Of a DNA stretch of 64,000 bases, positions 7,851 to 18,011 are shown piece after piece (position 1 is the stretch's first letter; each line of letters begins with the position of its first letter). The stretch is from Duganella sp. Root336D2 (GTDB lineage Bacteria > Pseudomonadota > Gammaproteobacteria > Burkholderiales > Burkholderiaceae_D). The position numbers were made by a program, and so were the translations under genes. Where the stretch lies: positions 373,264-437,263 of the forward strand of contig NZ_LMDB01000022.1 in assembly GCF_001425005.1 (NCBI RefSeq), in the 5' to 3' direction. Under the pieces are notes generated by a model. The model was given only the letters and a program-made list of their open reading frames with translations, searched no databases and had not been told where the DNA came from.

Positions 7851-9335
7851 ATGAAACCAATCTGGATAGTTGACGACGACGAATCGATCCGCTGGGTGCT
7901 TGAGAAAGCACTGGCGCGGGAGAACCTCGCAACGCGCAGCTTTGCCAATGCGCGCGATGCGGTCGCCGCGCTGGAACATGAGACACCGCAGGTGCTGGTG
8001 TCGGACATCCGCATGCCGGGCGACTCCGGCCTCGACTTGCTGCAACTGGTGAAGCAGCGCCATCCCGGCCTGCCGGTGATCATCATTACCGCCTTCTCCG
8101 ACCTGGATTCCGCCGTGGCGGCCTTCCAGGGCGGGGCCTTTGAATACCTGGCCAAGCCGTTCGACATCGACAAGGCGGTGGAGCTGATCCGCCGTGCGCT
8201 GGACGAGAGCCTGCGTGAATCGAGCATCGAATCCGGGCCGGCCGACACGCCGGAAATCCTGGGCCAGGCGCCGGCCATGCAGGAAGTGTTCCGCGCCATC
8301 GGCCGCCTGTCGCAGTCGAACGTGACGGTGCTGATCACCGGCGAATCCGGTACCGGCAAGGAGCTGGTGGCACGGGCGCTGCACAAGCATAGCCCGCGCT
8401 CGGACCAGCCTTTCATCGCCATCAACACGGCGGCGATCCCGAAAGACCTGCTGGAGTCCGAACTGTTCGGCCATGAGCGCGGCGCCTTCACCGGCGCCCA
8501 GACCACGCGCCGCGGCCGGTTCGAGCAGGCCGAAGGGGGCACGCTGTTCATGGACGAAATCGGCGACATGCCGTTCGACCTGCAAACACGCTTGCTGCGC
8601 GTGCTGTCGGACGGCCACTTCTACCGTGTCGGCGGCCACTCGCCGCTGAAGGCCAATGTGCGCGTGATTACGGCGACGCACCAGAACCTCGAACAGCGCG
8701 TGCGCGATGGTTTGTTCCGCGAGGACTTGTATCACCGCCTGAATGTGATCCGCCTGCGCCTGCCCAGTTTGAGGGAGCGGCGCGAGGATATCCCTATTCT
8801 GGTGCGCCACTTCCTGGTGCAGAGCGCGCGCCAGCTGGGCGTGGAAGCCAAGCGCATGAGCGATTCCACGCTGGCCTTCTTGCAGCAGCTTGAGTTGCCG
8901 GGCAACGTGCGGCAGCTGGAAAACCTGTGCAACTGGATTACGGTGATGGCGCCGGGGCAGTCGGTGGAAGTGAAGGATTTGCCGCTGGAGCTGACGCAGG
9001 GGCAGGAGAGCCATGCCGCTGCTGCTCCCGTCGCTGCAGAGACGGCAATGCCGCAGCATCACGGCACGGTACAGCCGCTGGCCCTGCCGGCACTGGCCAC
9101 CTCGCCGGAAGGCTGGCTTAGCCTGCTCGAGCTGCAGGCTGCGGGGATGCTGAGCAGCGGGCAGCAGGATGTGATGGATATCCTCGGGCGCCAGTTTGAG
9201 TCGGCCTTGATCCGCACGGCGCTGAAATACACGCATGGACGCAAGAACGATGCAGCGATCCGGCTCGGTATAGGGCGCAATACCATCACGCGCAAGATCG
9301 CCGAGCTCGGCATCGACGGCGCCAAGGACGATTAA
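7851..9335 (+). CDS. ntrC: nitrogen response regulator NtrC, sigma-54 activator
   Basis: 494 residues in the classical three-domain layout. The receiver has acidic residues near the N-terminus and phosphoacceptor Asp52 in SDIRMP. The AAA+ domain has Walker A GESGTGKE (about 164-171) and the sigma-54 contact loop GAFTGA (about 211-216). The C-terminal Fis-type helix-turn-helix has NDAAIRLGIGRNTITRKIAE. It should bind the dyads upstream of glnA (4555-4639). It is co-transcribed with ntrB. The stop codon is immediately followed by a long palindromic repeat that may serve as its terminator. Confidence 0.97.
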   Translation: MKPIWIVDDDESIRWVLEKALARENLATRSFANARDAVAALEHETPQVLVSDIRMPGDSGLDLLQLVKQRHPGLPVIIITAFSDLDSAVAAFQGGAFEYLAKPFDIDKAVELIRRALDESLRESSIESGPADTPEILGQAPAMQEVFRAIGRLSQSNVTVLITGESGTGKELVARALHKHSPRSDQPFIAINTAAIPKDLLESELFGHERGAFTGAQTTRRGRFEQAEGGTLFMDEIGDMPFDLQTRLLRVLSDGHFYRVGGHSPLKANVRVITATHQNLEQRVRDGLFREDLYHRLNVIRLRLPSLRERREDIPILVRHFLVQSARQLGVEAKRMSDSTLAFLQQLELPGNVRQLENLCNWITVMAPGQSVEVKDLPLELTQGQESHAAAAPVAAETAMPQHHGTVQPLALPALATSPEGWLSLLELQAAGMLSSGQQDVMDILGRQFESALIRTALKYTHGRKNDAAIRLGIGRNTITRKIAELGIDGAKDD

Positions 9336-9433
9336 AACCGGTAAACCTGGGTCAGACCCAAGGGTCAGACCCGATTACGCGACCGTCGCCCCTCGGGTCT
9401 GACCCTTGGGTCAGACCCTGGTTTACCGGGTTT
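9336..9433. repeat. palindromic intergenic repeat, GGGTCAGACCC family, copy 1
   Basis: The left arm (9336-9373) and right arm (9394-9433) are near-perfect reverse complements around a 20-nt centre. Each arm contains GGGTCAGACCC-type 11-mers in tandem plus a GGTAAACC end. It begins at the base after the ntrC stop. The same arms recur at 18012-18181 with a different centre, so this is a dispersed REP-like family and not only a terminator. RNA from it would form a very long hairpin. Confidence 0.85.
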
Positions 9434-9470
9434 AGGGTATGCTGCGGGCTTGGAAATTTGAGGAGCCTGC

Positions 9471-10436
9471 ATGCTGATTAACTGCGTCGCCTACCAGGAT
9501 GGGCGCAAGCTGGCTGATATCCCGGTGGAGGACATCAGCGATTACGTGGCGCGTGAAGACGCCTTCGTCTGGGTCGCCCTGCGCGACGCTTCAACCGCCG
9601 AACTCGAAGTGATGCAGGAGGAGTTCGGCCTGCACGAACTGGCGGTGGAAGACGCCGGCCGCGGCCAGCAGCGGCCGAAAATCGAGGAGTACGGCGACTC
9701 GCTGTTCGTCGTCGTCAAAATGCTCGAACTGCGCGAAGACGAACTGCACGTCGGCGAAGTCGACATCTTCGTCGGCCCGAACTACGTGCTGTCCAACCGT
9801 TCCAATTCGACCAAGGACTTCCTCGGCGTGCGGGCCCGCGCCGAACGCGAACCGCACCTGCTGCAGCAGGGCTCCGGCTTCGTGCTGTACGCCTTGATGG
9901 ACGCGGTGGTCGACCGCTATTTCCCGATCATCGATACGCTGGAACTCGAACTGGAAAAGATCGAGGAACGCATCTTCATCCGCGGCTCGCAGCAGGACAA
10001 TATCGAACGGCTCTATGAACTCAAGCGCAAGGTGATGACGGTGCGCCATACCGTGGCTCCCTTGCTCGATGCAATCGGAAAGCTCCATGGCGGCCGCGTG
10101 CCCTCGGTCTGCAGCAATACCCAGGAATATTTCCGCGACGTCCATGACCACTTGCTCCGAATCAACTCCGCTCTCGATACCATGCGCGAGACCATCGGGA
10201 CCGCGATCCAGGTCAACCTGTCGATGGTGGCGCTGGAAGAGGGCGAAGTGAACAAGCGCCTGGCGGCATGGGCGGCAATTTTCGCGGTATTGACCGCCTT
10301 TGCCGGCCTGTGGGGCATGAATTTCAAGCACATGCCCGAACTGGACTGGCGCTTCGGCTACCCGGCCGCCCTGACTTTAATGGCTGTTGTTTGCGGGGCA
10401 TTGTATCGACGCTTTAAGAAGGTGGGCTGGCTCTAG
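9471..10436 (+). CDS. corA: CorA-family magnesium/cobalt transporter
   Basis: 321 residues. The long N-terminal cytoplasmic domain is followed by two C-terminal membrane helices. The family-defining GMN motif is in LWGMNFKHMPELDW at the end of the first helix, and the charged tail RRFKKVGWL follows the second. It should form a pentameric Mg2+ (possibly Co2+/Ni2+) channel in the inner membrane. GAGGAGCCTGC gives a strong ribosome site. No magnesium riboswitch is visible in the 135 bases upstream, which are mostly occupied by the palindromic repeat. Confidence 0.95.
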   Translation: MLINCVAYQDGRKLADIPVEDISDYVAREDAFVWVALRDASTAELEVMQEEFGLHELAVEDAGRGQQRPKIEEYGDSLFVVVKMLELREDELHVGEVDIFVGPNYVLSNRSNSTKDFLGVRARAEREPHLLQQGSGFVLYALMDAVVDRYFPIIDTLELELEKIEERIFIRGSQQDNIERLYELKRKVMTVRHTVAPLLDAIGKLHGGRVPSVCSNTQEYFRDVHDHLLRINSALDTMRETIGTAIQVNLSMVALEEGEVNKRLAAWAAIFAVLTAFAGLWGMNFKHMPELDWRFGYPAALTLMAVVCGALYRRFKKVGWL

Positions 10437-10466
10437 CGGTATATAATTTACAATAAACAACCTCCT

Positions 10467-12020
10467 ATGGGGCTGGGCATGGTGGATGACGCAATGTTGT
10501 TCGACGATGATGAGACGCCAGCCCCGGCTGCGGTCCTTGCCCCTTGGGAAATCCTGATCGTTGATGACGAGCAAGCGGTACACCAGGTGACAGAACTGGT
10601 GATGTCGGACTTTGAGTTCGACGGCCGCCGCGTCCACTTTTCCCATTGCTATTCCGGCGCCGAGGCGCGCGAACGCTTGTCGCGCCCCGGCCAGTTCGCC
10701 CTGATCCTGCTTGACGTGGTGATGGAGTCCGAACATGCCGGCCTCGAGCTGGTGCGCTACATCCGCGAAGAGCTGGGCGACCGCAATGTACGCATCGTGC
10801 TGCGCACCGGCCAGCCGGGCCAGGCGCCGCAAGCGCTGGTGCTGAAGACCTACGACATCAACGATTACCGTGAAAAGACCGAGCTGACGCACGCCAAACT
10901 GAGCACCGTGTTCTACTCCGGCCTGCGCGCATACCGCGACCTGATGCGCCTCGACCGCGCCCGTCTTGGTTTGCGCCGTTCAATCGACGCCATCACCCAC
11001 GTCTGCGATTCCGACAACCTGCGCCATTTCTGCTCTGCCGTACTGGAGCAGGCCTCGGCCCTCCTGGGCCGCCAGGCGGAGGGCGTGTGCGCCAGCCGCA
11101 TGAACGCCTACGCCGCCGCGCGCCAGCCGGGCCGGCTGCAGGTGCTGGCGGTGACCACGGCCTATGCCGAACTGGCGCTGGAAGAAACCCTGGACCACTT
11201 GCCGTCCCAGGTGCGCGAGGCCTTCCTGCGCTGCATGGCGGAGCAGGCCGACCACTATGGCCCGCTGTACTACGCCTGCTACTATCGCACGCGCGACGGC
11301 AATGAAAGCCTGCTCTATATGTCGTTCAGCGAGCCGCTGGAACACGAGGAGCGCGAGCTGCTCGGCCTGTTCTCGGCGAATGTCGCCATCACTTACGAAC
11401 GCCTGCTGGCACGCGAGGAACTGGAAGCGACGCAGGACGCCATCATCCACATCCTGGGCGAGGCGCTGGAAAGCCGCTCCGCCGCGTCGGGCGGACACGT
11501 CGAGCGCGTGGGCGAGATCGCCGCCATGCTGGGCGCGGCGGTCGACATGCCGGACAACGCGGTGCGCCAGTTGCGCCAGGCAGCGCCGCTGCACGATATC
11601 GGCCATGCCGGCATCCCGGACGAAATCCTCAACCTGCCAGGCCCGCTCAATGCGGCGCAGCGCACGCGCATGCAGGGCCATAGCGATATCGGTTGGAACA
11701 TGCTGTCCTCGTCGCCGCAGCCGGTATTGCAGCTGGCTGCGCGTATCGCCCACGAGCACCATGAACGCTGGGATGGCGCCGGTTACCCGCAAGGCTTGCG
11801 GGGCGCCGACATCAGCCTGGCCGCGCGCATAACCGCGCTGGCCGATTTCGTGGACGCCATGGTGAGCCCGCGCAGCTATCGCCCGCCGCACTCGCTGCAG
11901 CATGCGCTGGACGAAGTGCGCGAGGGCAGCGGCAGCCGCTTCGACCCCGCACTGGCCAACATGCTCCTGCAGCACCAAGGCGAGCTGCAAGAGCTGTATC
12001 GGCGCTACCCACCTCATTAG
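10467..12020 (+). CDS. response regulator with DUF3369 and HD-GYP output (probable c-di-GMP phosphodiesterase)
   Basis: 517 residues. The receiver is at about 27-155 with Asp83 in ILLDVV and the conserved Thr and Lys (VLRTG, YREK). A DUF3369 segment spans about 170-325. The C-terminal HD-GYP domain has LHDIGHAGIP (HD near 376) and HHERWDGAGYP (GYP near 440), so metal and c-di-GMP-site motifs are intact and phosphodiesterase activity is expected. TATAAT at 10442-10447 may be its -10 box. Start codons at 10479 and 10494 are alternatives. A soluble histidine kinase starts 9 bases downstream and is the likely partner. Confidence 0.9.
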   Translation: MGLGMVDDAMLFDDDETPAPAAVLAPWEILIVDDEQAVHQVTELVMSDFEFDGRRVHFSHCYSGAEARERLSRPGQFALILLDVVMESEHAGLELVRYIREELGDRNVRIVLRTGQPGQAPQALVLKTYDINDYREKTELTHAKLSTVFYSGLRAYRDLMRLDRARLGLRRSIDAITHVCDSDNLRHFCSAVLEQASALLGRQAEGVCASRMNAYAAARQPGRLQVLAVTTAYAELALEETLDHLPSQVREAFLRCMAEQADHYGPLYYACYYRTRDGNESLLYMSFSEPLEHEERELLGLFSANVAITYERLLAREELEATQDAIIHILGEALESRSAASGGHVERVGEIAAMLGAAVDMPDNAVRQLRQAAPLHDIGHAGIPDEILNLPGPLNAAQRTRMQGHSDIGWNMLSSSPQPVLQLAARIAHEHHERWDGAGYPQGLRGADISLAARITALADFVDAMVSPRSYRPPHSLQHALDEVREGSGSRFDPALANMLLQHQGELQELYRRYPPH

Positions 12021-12029
12021 GAGCCCGTC

Positions 12030-13373
12030 ATGGAATTATTCGACGCCAACGACGCGCGCACCCTGGCCGAAGCGGCGTTGCGCTCGATTACCGATTCCAC
12101 CGCGCGCGCGCGCGGCGATGAATTCTTCCGCGTGCTGGTACGCGACCTGGCGGCGGCGCTGGAGGTGACCTATGTGATCGCGGGCCGCGTGATTCATATG
12201 CCCGATGGCCAGGAAGGCATCCGCACGCTGGCGGTATGGGGCGGCAGTGAATTCCTGCCGAATATGGAGTACAGCCTGGAACATACTCCTTGCCACAACG
12301 TCACCGACCAGACCATGTGCTTCCATGGCTGCGGCATCCAGCAGGATTACCCGCTTGACACGCTGCTGGTGGACATGAAGGCGGAAAGCTATGTCGGCAT
12401 GCCAATGGTCGATACCGAGGGCAAGACGCTGGGCATCCTGTCGGCCATCGATACCAGGCAGATCGACGAGAACAAGCGCTTGCTGGCGCTGTCGCTGCTG
12501 TCGATCTTCGCGGCGCGTGCGGCAGCCGAGCTGCAGCACCAGGACCGCGAGCACCTGCTGGAAGAAAAAGTTGCGCGCCGCACCGATGCCTTGCGCGCAG
12601 CGCAGGCCAGCCTGGTTGAGCAGGAGAAGATGGCGGCATTGGGATCGCTGGTGGCCGGCGTGGCGCATGAAGTGAATACGCCGGTGGGCGTGGCGCTGAC
12701 GGCGGCATCGGCCATGAGCAGCTATACCGCGCAACTGGTGCAGGCGCTGGAAGCGCCGAAAGTGAGCCGCTCCGACCTGGTCAACCTGGCCGCGCGCCTG
12801 AACGACGCGGCGGCGCTGATCGAACAGAACCTGCACCGCGCGGCGGCCCTGATCGGCAATTTCAAGCAGTTGGCGGTGGATCAGGGCACCGAGCACGTGA
12901 GCACCCTCGCGCTGAAAGACTATGTGCAAGGCGTGGTGTCGGCGCACAGTCCCGAATTGCGCAAGGCCGGCATCAAGGTGCAGGTCGAAATGGATCACCT
13001 GCTGCGGCCACGCCTGCCGCCCGGGAAATTCTCGCAGGTGCTGTCCAACCTCCTGATGAACGCGGCGCGCCACGCTTATCCCGACGGCCAGGGGGGCACG
13101 GTGACCGTGCGCGCCAGCGAGGCGGACGGCTGGCTGGACATGGATTTCATCGACCAGGGCGTCGGGCTGGCGCCCGGCGTGCAGGAAAGGATTTACGAGC
13201 CCTTCTTCACCACCAAGCGCGGGCAGGGCGGTTCAGGGCTGGGCATGCATATTGTGTACACCATCATGCAGCAGATGGGCGGCGCGGTGGAAGTGCACAG
13301 CAAGCCCGGGCAGGGCTGCCGCTTCCACCTGCGCATTCCGTTCGAAGTCAGGACTTGTCAGCCGCCTGCATAG
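12030..13373 (+). CDS. soluble GAF-domain sensor histidine kinase
   Basis: 447 residues with no membrane segment. A GAF-like sensory domain spans about 15-165, a short coiled coil about 165-200, and the phosphoacceptor is His213 in AGVAHEVNTPVG. The catalytic domain is intact (NLLMNAARHAYPD, DQGVGLAPG, GGSGLGMHIVYTIM). Cys88, Cys97 and Cys101 in the GAF region could bind a ligand or metal, but that is speculation. TAGGAG precedes the start, 9 bases after the HD-GYP regulator, so the two probably form a two-component pair. The 3' end overlaps the convergent dehydrogenase gene by 26 bases. Confidence 0.9.
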   Translation: MELFDANDARTLAEAALRSITDSTARARGDEFFRVLVRDLAAALEVTYVIAGRVIHMPDGQEGIRTLAVWGGSEFLPNMEYSLEHTPCHNVTDQTMCFHGCGIQQDYPLDTLLVDMKAESYVGMPMVDTEGKTLGILSAIDTRQIDENKRLLALSLLSIFAARAAAELQHQDREHLLEEKVARRTDALRAAQASLVEQEKMAALGSLVAGVAHEVNTPVGVALTAASAMSSYTAQLVQALEAPKVSRSDLVNLAARLNDAAALIEQNLHRAAALIGNFKQLAVDQGTEHVSTLALKDYVQGVVSAHSPELRKAGIKVQVEMDHLLRPRLPPGKFSQVLSNLLMNAARHAYPDGQGGTVTVRASEADGWLDMDFIDQGVGLAPGVQERIYEPFFTTKRGQGGSGLGMHIVYTIMQQMGGAVEVHSKPGQGCRFHLRIPFEVRTCQPPA

Positions 13374-14982
13374 ACAGCGCAACGGCTTCCGCCACCTTGA
13401 TGCCGTCCACGCCGGCCGACAGGATGCCGCCGGCATAGCCTGCGCCTTCGCCGGCCGGGAACAGGCCGCGCGTGTTCAGGCTTTGCAGGTCGTCGTTGTT
13501 GCGCTTGATGCGGATCGGCGACGAGGTGCGGGTTTCCAGGCCGGTCAGCACGGCGTCGTGCTTGAAGTAGCCCTTGACCTGCTTGTCGAAGGCCGGGAAG
13601 GCTTCGCGCAGCGCCACCACGGCGTATTCCGGCAGGATGGTCGCGAGGTCGGTCCAGGTGATGCCCGGCTTGAAAGACGGCGTCACGGCGCCGACATCGC
13701 TCGAAGCGCGGCCCGCCACGAAGTCGCCCATCAACTGGCCCGGCGCATTGTAGTTGGAGCCGCCCAGCACATAGGCTTTTTCTTCCAGGCGGCGCTGCAG
13801 CTCGATGCCGGCCAGCGGGTGGCCCGGGTAATCCTCTTCAGGACTGATCGATACCACGATGGCGCTGTTGGCATTGCGTTCGGCGCGCGAGTATTGCGAC
13901 ATGCCGTTGGTGACCACGCGGCCCGGCTCGGAAGCCGCCGCCACCACGGTACCGCCAGGGCACATGCAGAAGCTGTAGACAGCGCGGCCATTGCTGGCGT
14001 GGTGCACCAGCTTGTAGTCGGCCGCGCCGAGGATAGGATGGCCGGCATTCGGGCCGAAGCGGCACTGGTCGATCAGCGATTGCGGGTGCTCGACGCGGAA
14101 GCCGATCGAGAACGGCTTGGCTTCGACGTAGACGCCGCGCTGGTACAAGGATTCAAATGTGTCGCGCGAACTGTGGCCGATGGCCAGTACCACATGGCTG
14201 GTTTCGAGGTATTCGCCGCTGGCCAGGTGCAGGCCGCGCATCTGGCGCACGCCGTTTTCCTCGCGGATGTCGAAATCGGTCACGCGCTGCTCGAAGCGGA
14301 TTTCGCCGCCCAGGGCGGTGATTTCCTCGCGCATGTTTTCCACCATCTTCACCAGGCGGAAAGTACCGATGTGCGGTTTGCTGACGTAGATGATTTCTTC
14401 CGGTGCGCCGGATTTGACGAATTCGGTCAGCACTTTGCGGCCGTAGTGCTTAGGGTCGCTGATCTGGCTGTACAGCTTGCCGTCCGAGAAGGTGCCGGCG
14501 CCGCCTTCGCCGAACTGCACGTTCGATTCAGGGTTCAGCACGCGCTTGCGCCAGAAGCCGAAAGTATCCTTGGTGCGCTCGCGAACGGTCTTGCCGCGCT
14601 CGAGGACGATAGGCTTCAGGCCCATTTGCGCCAGGATCAGGGCGGCGAACAGGCCGCAAGGCCCCATGCCGATGACTACCGGGCGCGCTTGCCTGCCGTC
14701 GGCGTTGACGCCATGCGCCACAAATTTGTAGGCCATGTCCGGCGAGACCATCAGGTGCTTGTCGTCGGCACGTTGGGCCAGGACGCCGGCATCGTCCGTG
14801 GTTTCCACGTCCACCGAGTAGATCAGCGAGATATTCGACTTCTTGCGCGCATCGTAGCTGCGCTTGTAGACGGTAAAACCCAGCATCTGCTGCGGTGAAA
14901 TCTTCAATCGGGCCAGGATGGCTTGCGCCAGCTCCGGTTCAGCGTGGTTGAGGGGGAGCTTGATCTCGTTCAGTCGCAACAT
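13348..14982 (-). CDS. FAD-dependent dehydrogenase of the COG2509 type
   Basis: 544 residues, cytoplasmic. A dinucleotide-binding motif VIGMGPCGLFAALILAQMG lies at about 105-125, after an N-terminal domain of about 100 residues typical of this uncharacterised family. GEGAGYAGGILSAGVDG near the C-terminus is the second flavin-contact motif. The start at 14982 is chosen over a longer reading to 15120 because GAGAGAAAA lies just upstream and MLRLNEIKLPLNH matches a normal domain start. The substrate is unknown. It is divergent from the TBDR at 15219; the 236 bases between them hold both promoters, which I cannot place precisely. Confidence 0.88.
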   Translation of the reverse strand: MLRLNEIKLPLNHAEPELAQAILARLKISPQQMLGFTVYKRSYDARKKSNISLIYSVDVETTDDAGVLAQRADDKHLMVSPDMAYKFVAHGVNADGRQARPVVIGMGPCGLFAALILAQMGLKPIVLERGKTVRERTKDTFGFWRKRVLNPESNVQFGEGGAGTFSDGKLYSQISDPKHYGRKVLTEFVKSGAPEEIIYVSKPHIGTFRLVKMVENMREEITALGGEIRFEQRVTDFDIREENGVRQMRGLHLASGEYLETSHVVLAIGHSSRDTFESLYQRGVYVEAKPFSIGFRVEHPQSLIDQCRFGPNAGHPILGAADYKLVHHASNGRAVYSFCMCPGGTVVAAASEPGRVVTNGMSQYSRAERNANSAIVVSISPEEDYPGHPLAGIELQRRLEEKAYVLGGSNYNAPGQLMGDFVAGRASSDVGAVTPSFKPGITWTDLATILPEYAVVALREAFPAFDKQVKGYFKHDAVLTGLETRTSSPIRIKRNNDDLQSLNTRGLFPAGEGAGYAGGILSAGVDGIKVAEAVALSMQAADKS

Positions 14983-15218
14983 GGTGGTTTTCTCTCTCGG
15001 ATGGGGCGCGCAACGGGCCCAAAGGCGACATTTTACCTGCTTCCTTCTTAACGAAGTGGTGTTGGTTGCACGCCATAAGGCTTTGCCGATTCCCGGCAGG
15101 CTTCCTGGCGACTTCGGCACAATCTGCTTTTTTCATTATTCATTGCTGAATTGACATGCTCTGATTTGCAAGCCGCACCCCGCGGCAAGTACAAAAACAG
15201 AGAGTCAAAGAGGAAACG

Positions 15219-18011
15219 ATGATGAAAGAAACCATCCTGTCGCGTTCAGTGCGACTGATGTTCATGGCCGGCCTGGGCGTAGCTGCCCTGCCGGCGATGG
15301 CTGAGGAGACCATCCAGCGGGTCGAGATCACCGGCTCGGCAATCAAGCGCGTTGCCGTTGAAGGCGCGCTGCCGGTACAGACCCTGTCCAAGGCGCAGAT
15401 CGAGCAGACCGGCGCTACCACCGTGGCCGACCTGGTCGCCACGCTGCCCTCGATGCAGGGCTTCGTCACTTCGTCGGCGTCGATCAACGGCGGTGGCGGC
15501 GGCGTGCAGACCGCTTCGGTGCATGCCATCGGCACCGGCTACACGCTGGTATTGCTGAACGGACGCCGCATCGCGCCTTACAGCTCGGGCTCCGCGGTCA
15601 ACCTGGCCTCGATCCCGCTGTCGGCGGTCGAGCGGGTGGAGATCCTGACCGACGGCGCTTCCGCGCTGTACGGCTCCGACGCGATTGCCGGCGTGGTCAA
15701 CTTCATCCTGAAGAAAAACCAGACCGACGCCAACATCGAGCTGACCTACAACCGCCCCACCAAGGGCAGCGCAGGGGCCACCTCGAACGTCGCCATCTCC
15801 AAGGGCTTCGGCGAGCTGGAGACCGACGGCTTCAATGTGCTGCTGGCCTATAGCCACGACGCGCAGAAAGAGTTGAGCGCGAGCGACCGCCGCTTCGCGG
15901 CGCCGGGCGGGGTGCATGCCTTCGGCGAGGGCGGCAAGGGCTATTCGCTGTACCAGGTATCGGCCAATTCGATCCCGGGCAACGTCAATGCGCGCACCAG
16001 CAACGGCAATGTGCTGTTCAACCCGAGCCTGATCAACACCGGAACCTGCGGTGCGCCGAATACCTTCAAGGTCGGCGACCGCTGCATGTTCAACTACGGC
16101 TCGGTGGTCGAATTGCTGCCGGAACTGAAGCGCGACGGCTTGTTCGCTTCCACCCATATCAAGCTGAACGCCGACTGGACCGTGTTTGCCGAAGGCCTGT
16201 ACTCGAAGTTCACCAGCACGGCGCGCTATGCGCCACCGGCCCAGCCGCTGTCGCTGGACATCAATTCCCCGCTGTACAACGCCCACGTGGTGCCGGCGCT
16301 GGTCAAGCTGGGCGTGAACCCGGCCACCGTGAACTCGGCGACCATGAGCCTGCGCCTGGTCGATGCCGGCGGCCGTACCGACGACTGGAAGACCGAAGCC
16401 AAACACCTGGCACTTGGCGTAGAGGGACGCCTGGGCGGCTGGGACGTGGCTGCTTCCTACACCCATTCCGAAACCACGGCGGAAGACCATGCGGTATCCG
16501 GCTACACCAGCAGCGACAAGCTGGACGCACTGATGGCCTCCGGCGCCTACAACCCTTTCATCGTGCCGACTGCGGAAACGCGCGCAGCGCTCGCCTCGGC
16601 CGTGCTGCACCAGAAGCTGGATGAGACCACCTCCAAAATCGATGTGGTCAACCTGCGCGGTTCGCGACCGGTCTTCGAAGCGCCGGGCGGCTCGGCCATG
16701 CTGGCGCTGGGCGGCGACTTCCTGCGCCAGAAATATGTCTACGATCCTAGCGCAATCACGATGGGCGCCAACAGCCTGCAGCCGAACTTCACCGACAGCC
16801 CGATCGGCGGTATTTCGGGTTCGCTGCCGACCGACGCCTCGCGCAAGAACTGGGGCGCTTTCGCCGAACTGGTGGTGCCGGTGGTGAAAGGGCTGGAACT
16901 GACCGCCGACGTGCGCTACGACAGCTACGACGCGGTCAAGGACAAGATGAACTTCGACAGCACCGGCAAGCTGGTAGCGCCGGGCACCAAGGGCAATGAG
17001 GCGAGCAAGACCACCTACAAGCTGGCCGCCGCCTGGCGCCCTGCGGAAAGCGTGCTGGTACGCGGCTCCTACGGCACCGGGTTCAAGGCGCCGGTGATGA
17101 CCGACATTACCAACCCGCTGCAAGGCGGCGGCTCGTCGAATGCGCACCCTTGCCCGATCACCTCCGGCCCGCTGCTGCCGCTGTGTAACGGCAACTCGGA
17201 GTACAACCTGCTCAATGGCGGCAATCCGTATGCCGGCGCGACTGGCTTGAAGCCGGAGACGTCGAAGCAGGCTTCCATCGGCCTGCGCGTCGAGCCTATG
17301 CGCGAACTGTCGATCGGCTTTGATTTCTGGGATGTGAAGATCAACGACCAGATTTCCAAGCTGCCGGAAAACGAGGTGTTCAACAATCCGGCCAAGTATA
17401 TGGGGCTGTTCGTGTCGTACTACGACCCGATCCAGAAGCAGAACACGCTGGCCGCCTCGCTGACGCCATTCAACCTGGCCAAGTCGCATTACCAGGGCAT
17501 CGATTGGGACCACACCTACAAGCAGGGCAGGCTGTCGTTCAACTGGACCGGTACTTATATGAAGAAGGCGGATTTCCAGACGCTGGCGACCGACCCGGTG
17601 GAAAACAGCGTGGGCCGCTTCGATTCGTATAACTCGGTGACCTTCCGCTGGATCAGCAAGGTCGTGGCGAGCTGGAAGCAGTCGGATGTGCTGACCCATT
17701 CGCTGACCGGGGTGTACAAGTCCGGCTACCATGATATGCCGATCAGCGAGGGCAGCCAGGCGGTACGGGATGAGGCTGGGAACTTCGTGGCCCTGAACCG
17801 CAAGGTTGGCGACTACCTGGTGTGGGATTGGCAGACGCGCTATCGCTTCAATCCGAACCTGGTGCTGACTGGCGGTATCAAGAACCTGTTCGACCGGGAG
17901 CCGCCGTTCTCGCAGCGCATTGCCGGCGGCGGTAACCAGATGGGGTTTGATGCGCGGTATACCGATCCGCTGGGAAGGCAGTTGTACTTGGTGGGGAATT
18001 ACAAGTTCTAA
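15219..18011 (+). CDS. TonB-dependent receptor (pair with the one at 48470)
   Basis: 930 residues. Signal peptide about 1-25 (PAMA), TonB-box region IQRVEITGSAIKR, plug with SINGGGGGVQTASVH and TDGASALYGSDAIAGVVN, then the barrel ending in YKF, a normal aromatic outer-membrane signal. Two Cys pairs in predicted loops (C-x(11)-C before MFNYGS, and CPITSGPLLPLC) recur in three clustered paralogues. It is clearly paralogous to the receptor at 48470-51367: both share the ASINGGGGG plug segment and the GSAVNLASIPL and IKINDQI-like/RLKNQI regions. AAAGAGGAAACG is a good ribosome site. The ligand is unknown. Confidence 0.94.
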   Translation: MMKETILSRSVRLMFMAGLGVAALPAMAEETIQRVEITGSAIKRVAVEGALPVQTLSKAQIEQTGATTVADLVATLPSMQGFVTSSASINGGGGGVQTASVHAIGTGYTLVLLNGRRIAPYSSGSAVNLASIPLSAVERVEILTDGASALYGSDAIAGVVNFILKKNQTDANIELTYNRPTKGSAGATSNVAISKGFGELETDGFNVLLAYSHDAQKELSASDRRFAAPGGVHAFGEGGKGYSLYQVSANSIPGNVNARTSNGNVLFNPSLINTGTCGAPNTFKVGDRCMFNYGSVVELLPELKRDGLFASTHIKLNADWTVFAEGLYSKFTSTARYAPPAQPLSLDINSPLYNAHVVPALVKLGVNPATVNSATMSLRLVDAGGRTDDWKTEAKHLALGVEGRLGGWDVAASYTHSETTAEDHAVSGYTSSDKLDALMASGAYNPFIVPTAETRAALASAVLHQKLDETTSKIDVVNLRGSRPVFEAPGGSAMLALGGDFLRQKYVYDPSAITMGANSLQPNFTDSPIGGISGSLPTDASRKNWGAFAELVVPVVKGLELTADVRYDSYDAVKDKMNFDSTGKLVAPGTKGNEASKTTYKLAAAWRPAESVLVRGSYGTGFKAPVMTDITNPLQGGGSSNAHPCPITSGPLLPLCNGNSEYNLLNGGNPYAGATGLKPETSKQASIGLRVEPMRELSIGFDFWDVKINDQISKLPENEVFNNPAKYMGLFVSYYDPIQKQNTLAASLTPFNLAKSHYQGIDWDHTYKQGRLSFNWTGTYMKKADFQTLATDPVENSVGRFDSYNSVTFRWISKVVASWKQSDVLTHSLTGVYKSGYHDMPISEGSQAVRDEAGNFVALNRKVGDYLVWDWQTRYRFNPNLVLTGGIKNLFDREPPFSQRIAGGGNQMGFDARYTDPLGRQLYLVGNYKF

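Noticed and set aside
9336-9433. A CRISPR-like or attachment-site reading of the GGGTCAGACCC repeats
   Set aside because: The repeats are inverted rather than direct with regular spacers, and no cas or integrase gene is near.
15121-15218. A TTGCAAG motif shared with other TBDR leaders as a common operator
   Set aside because: Only 7-8 bases match and orientation and spacing differ, so chance is a sufficient explanation.
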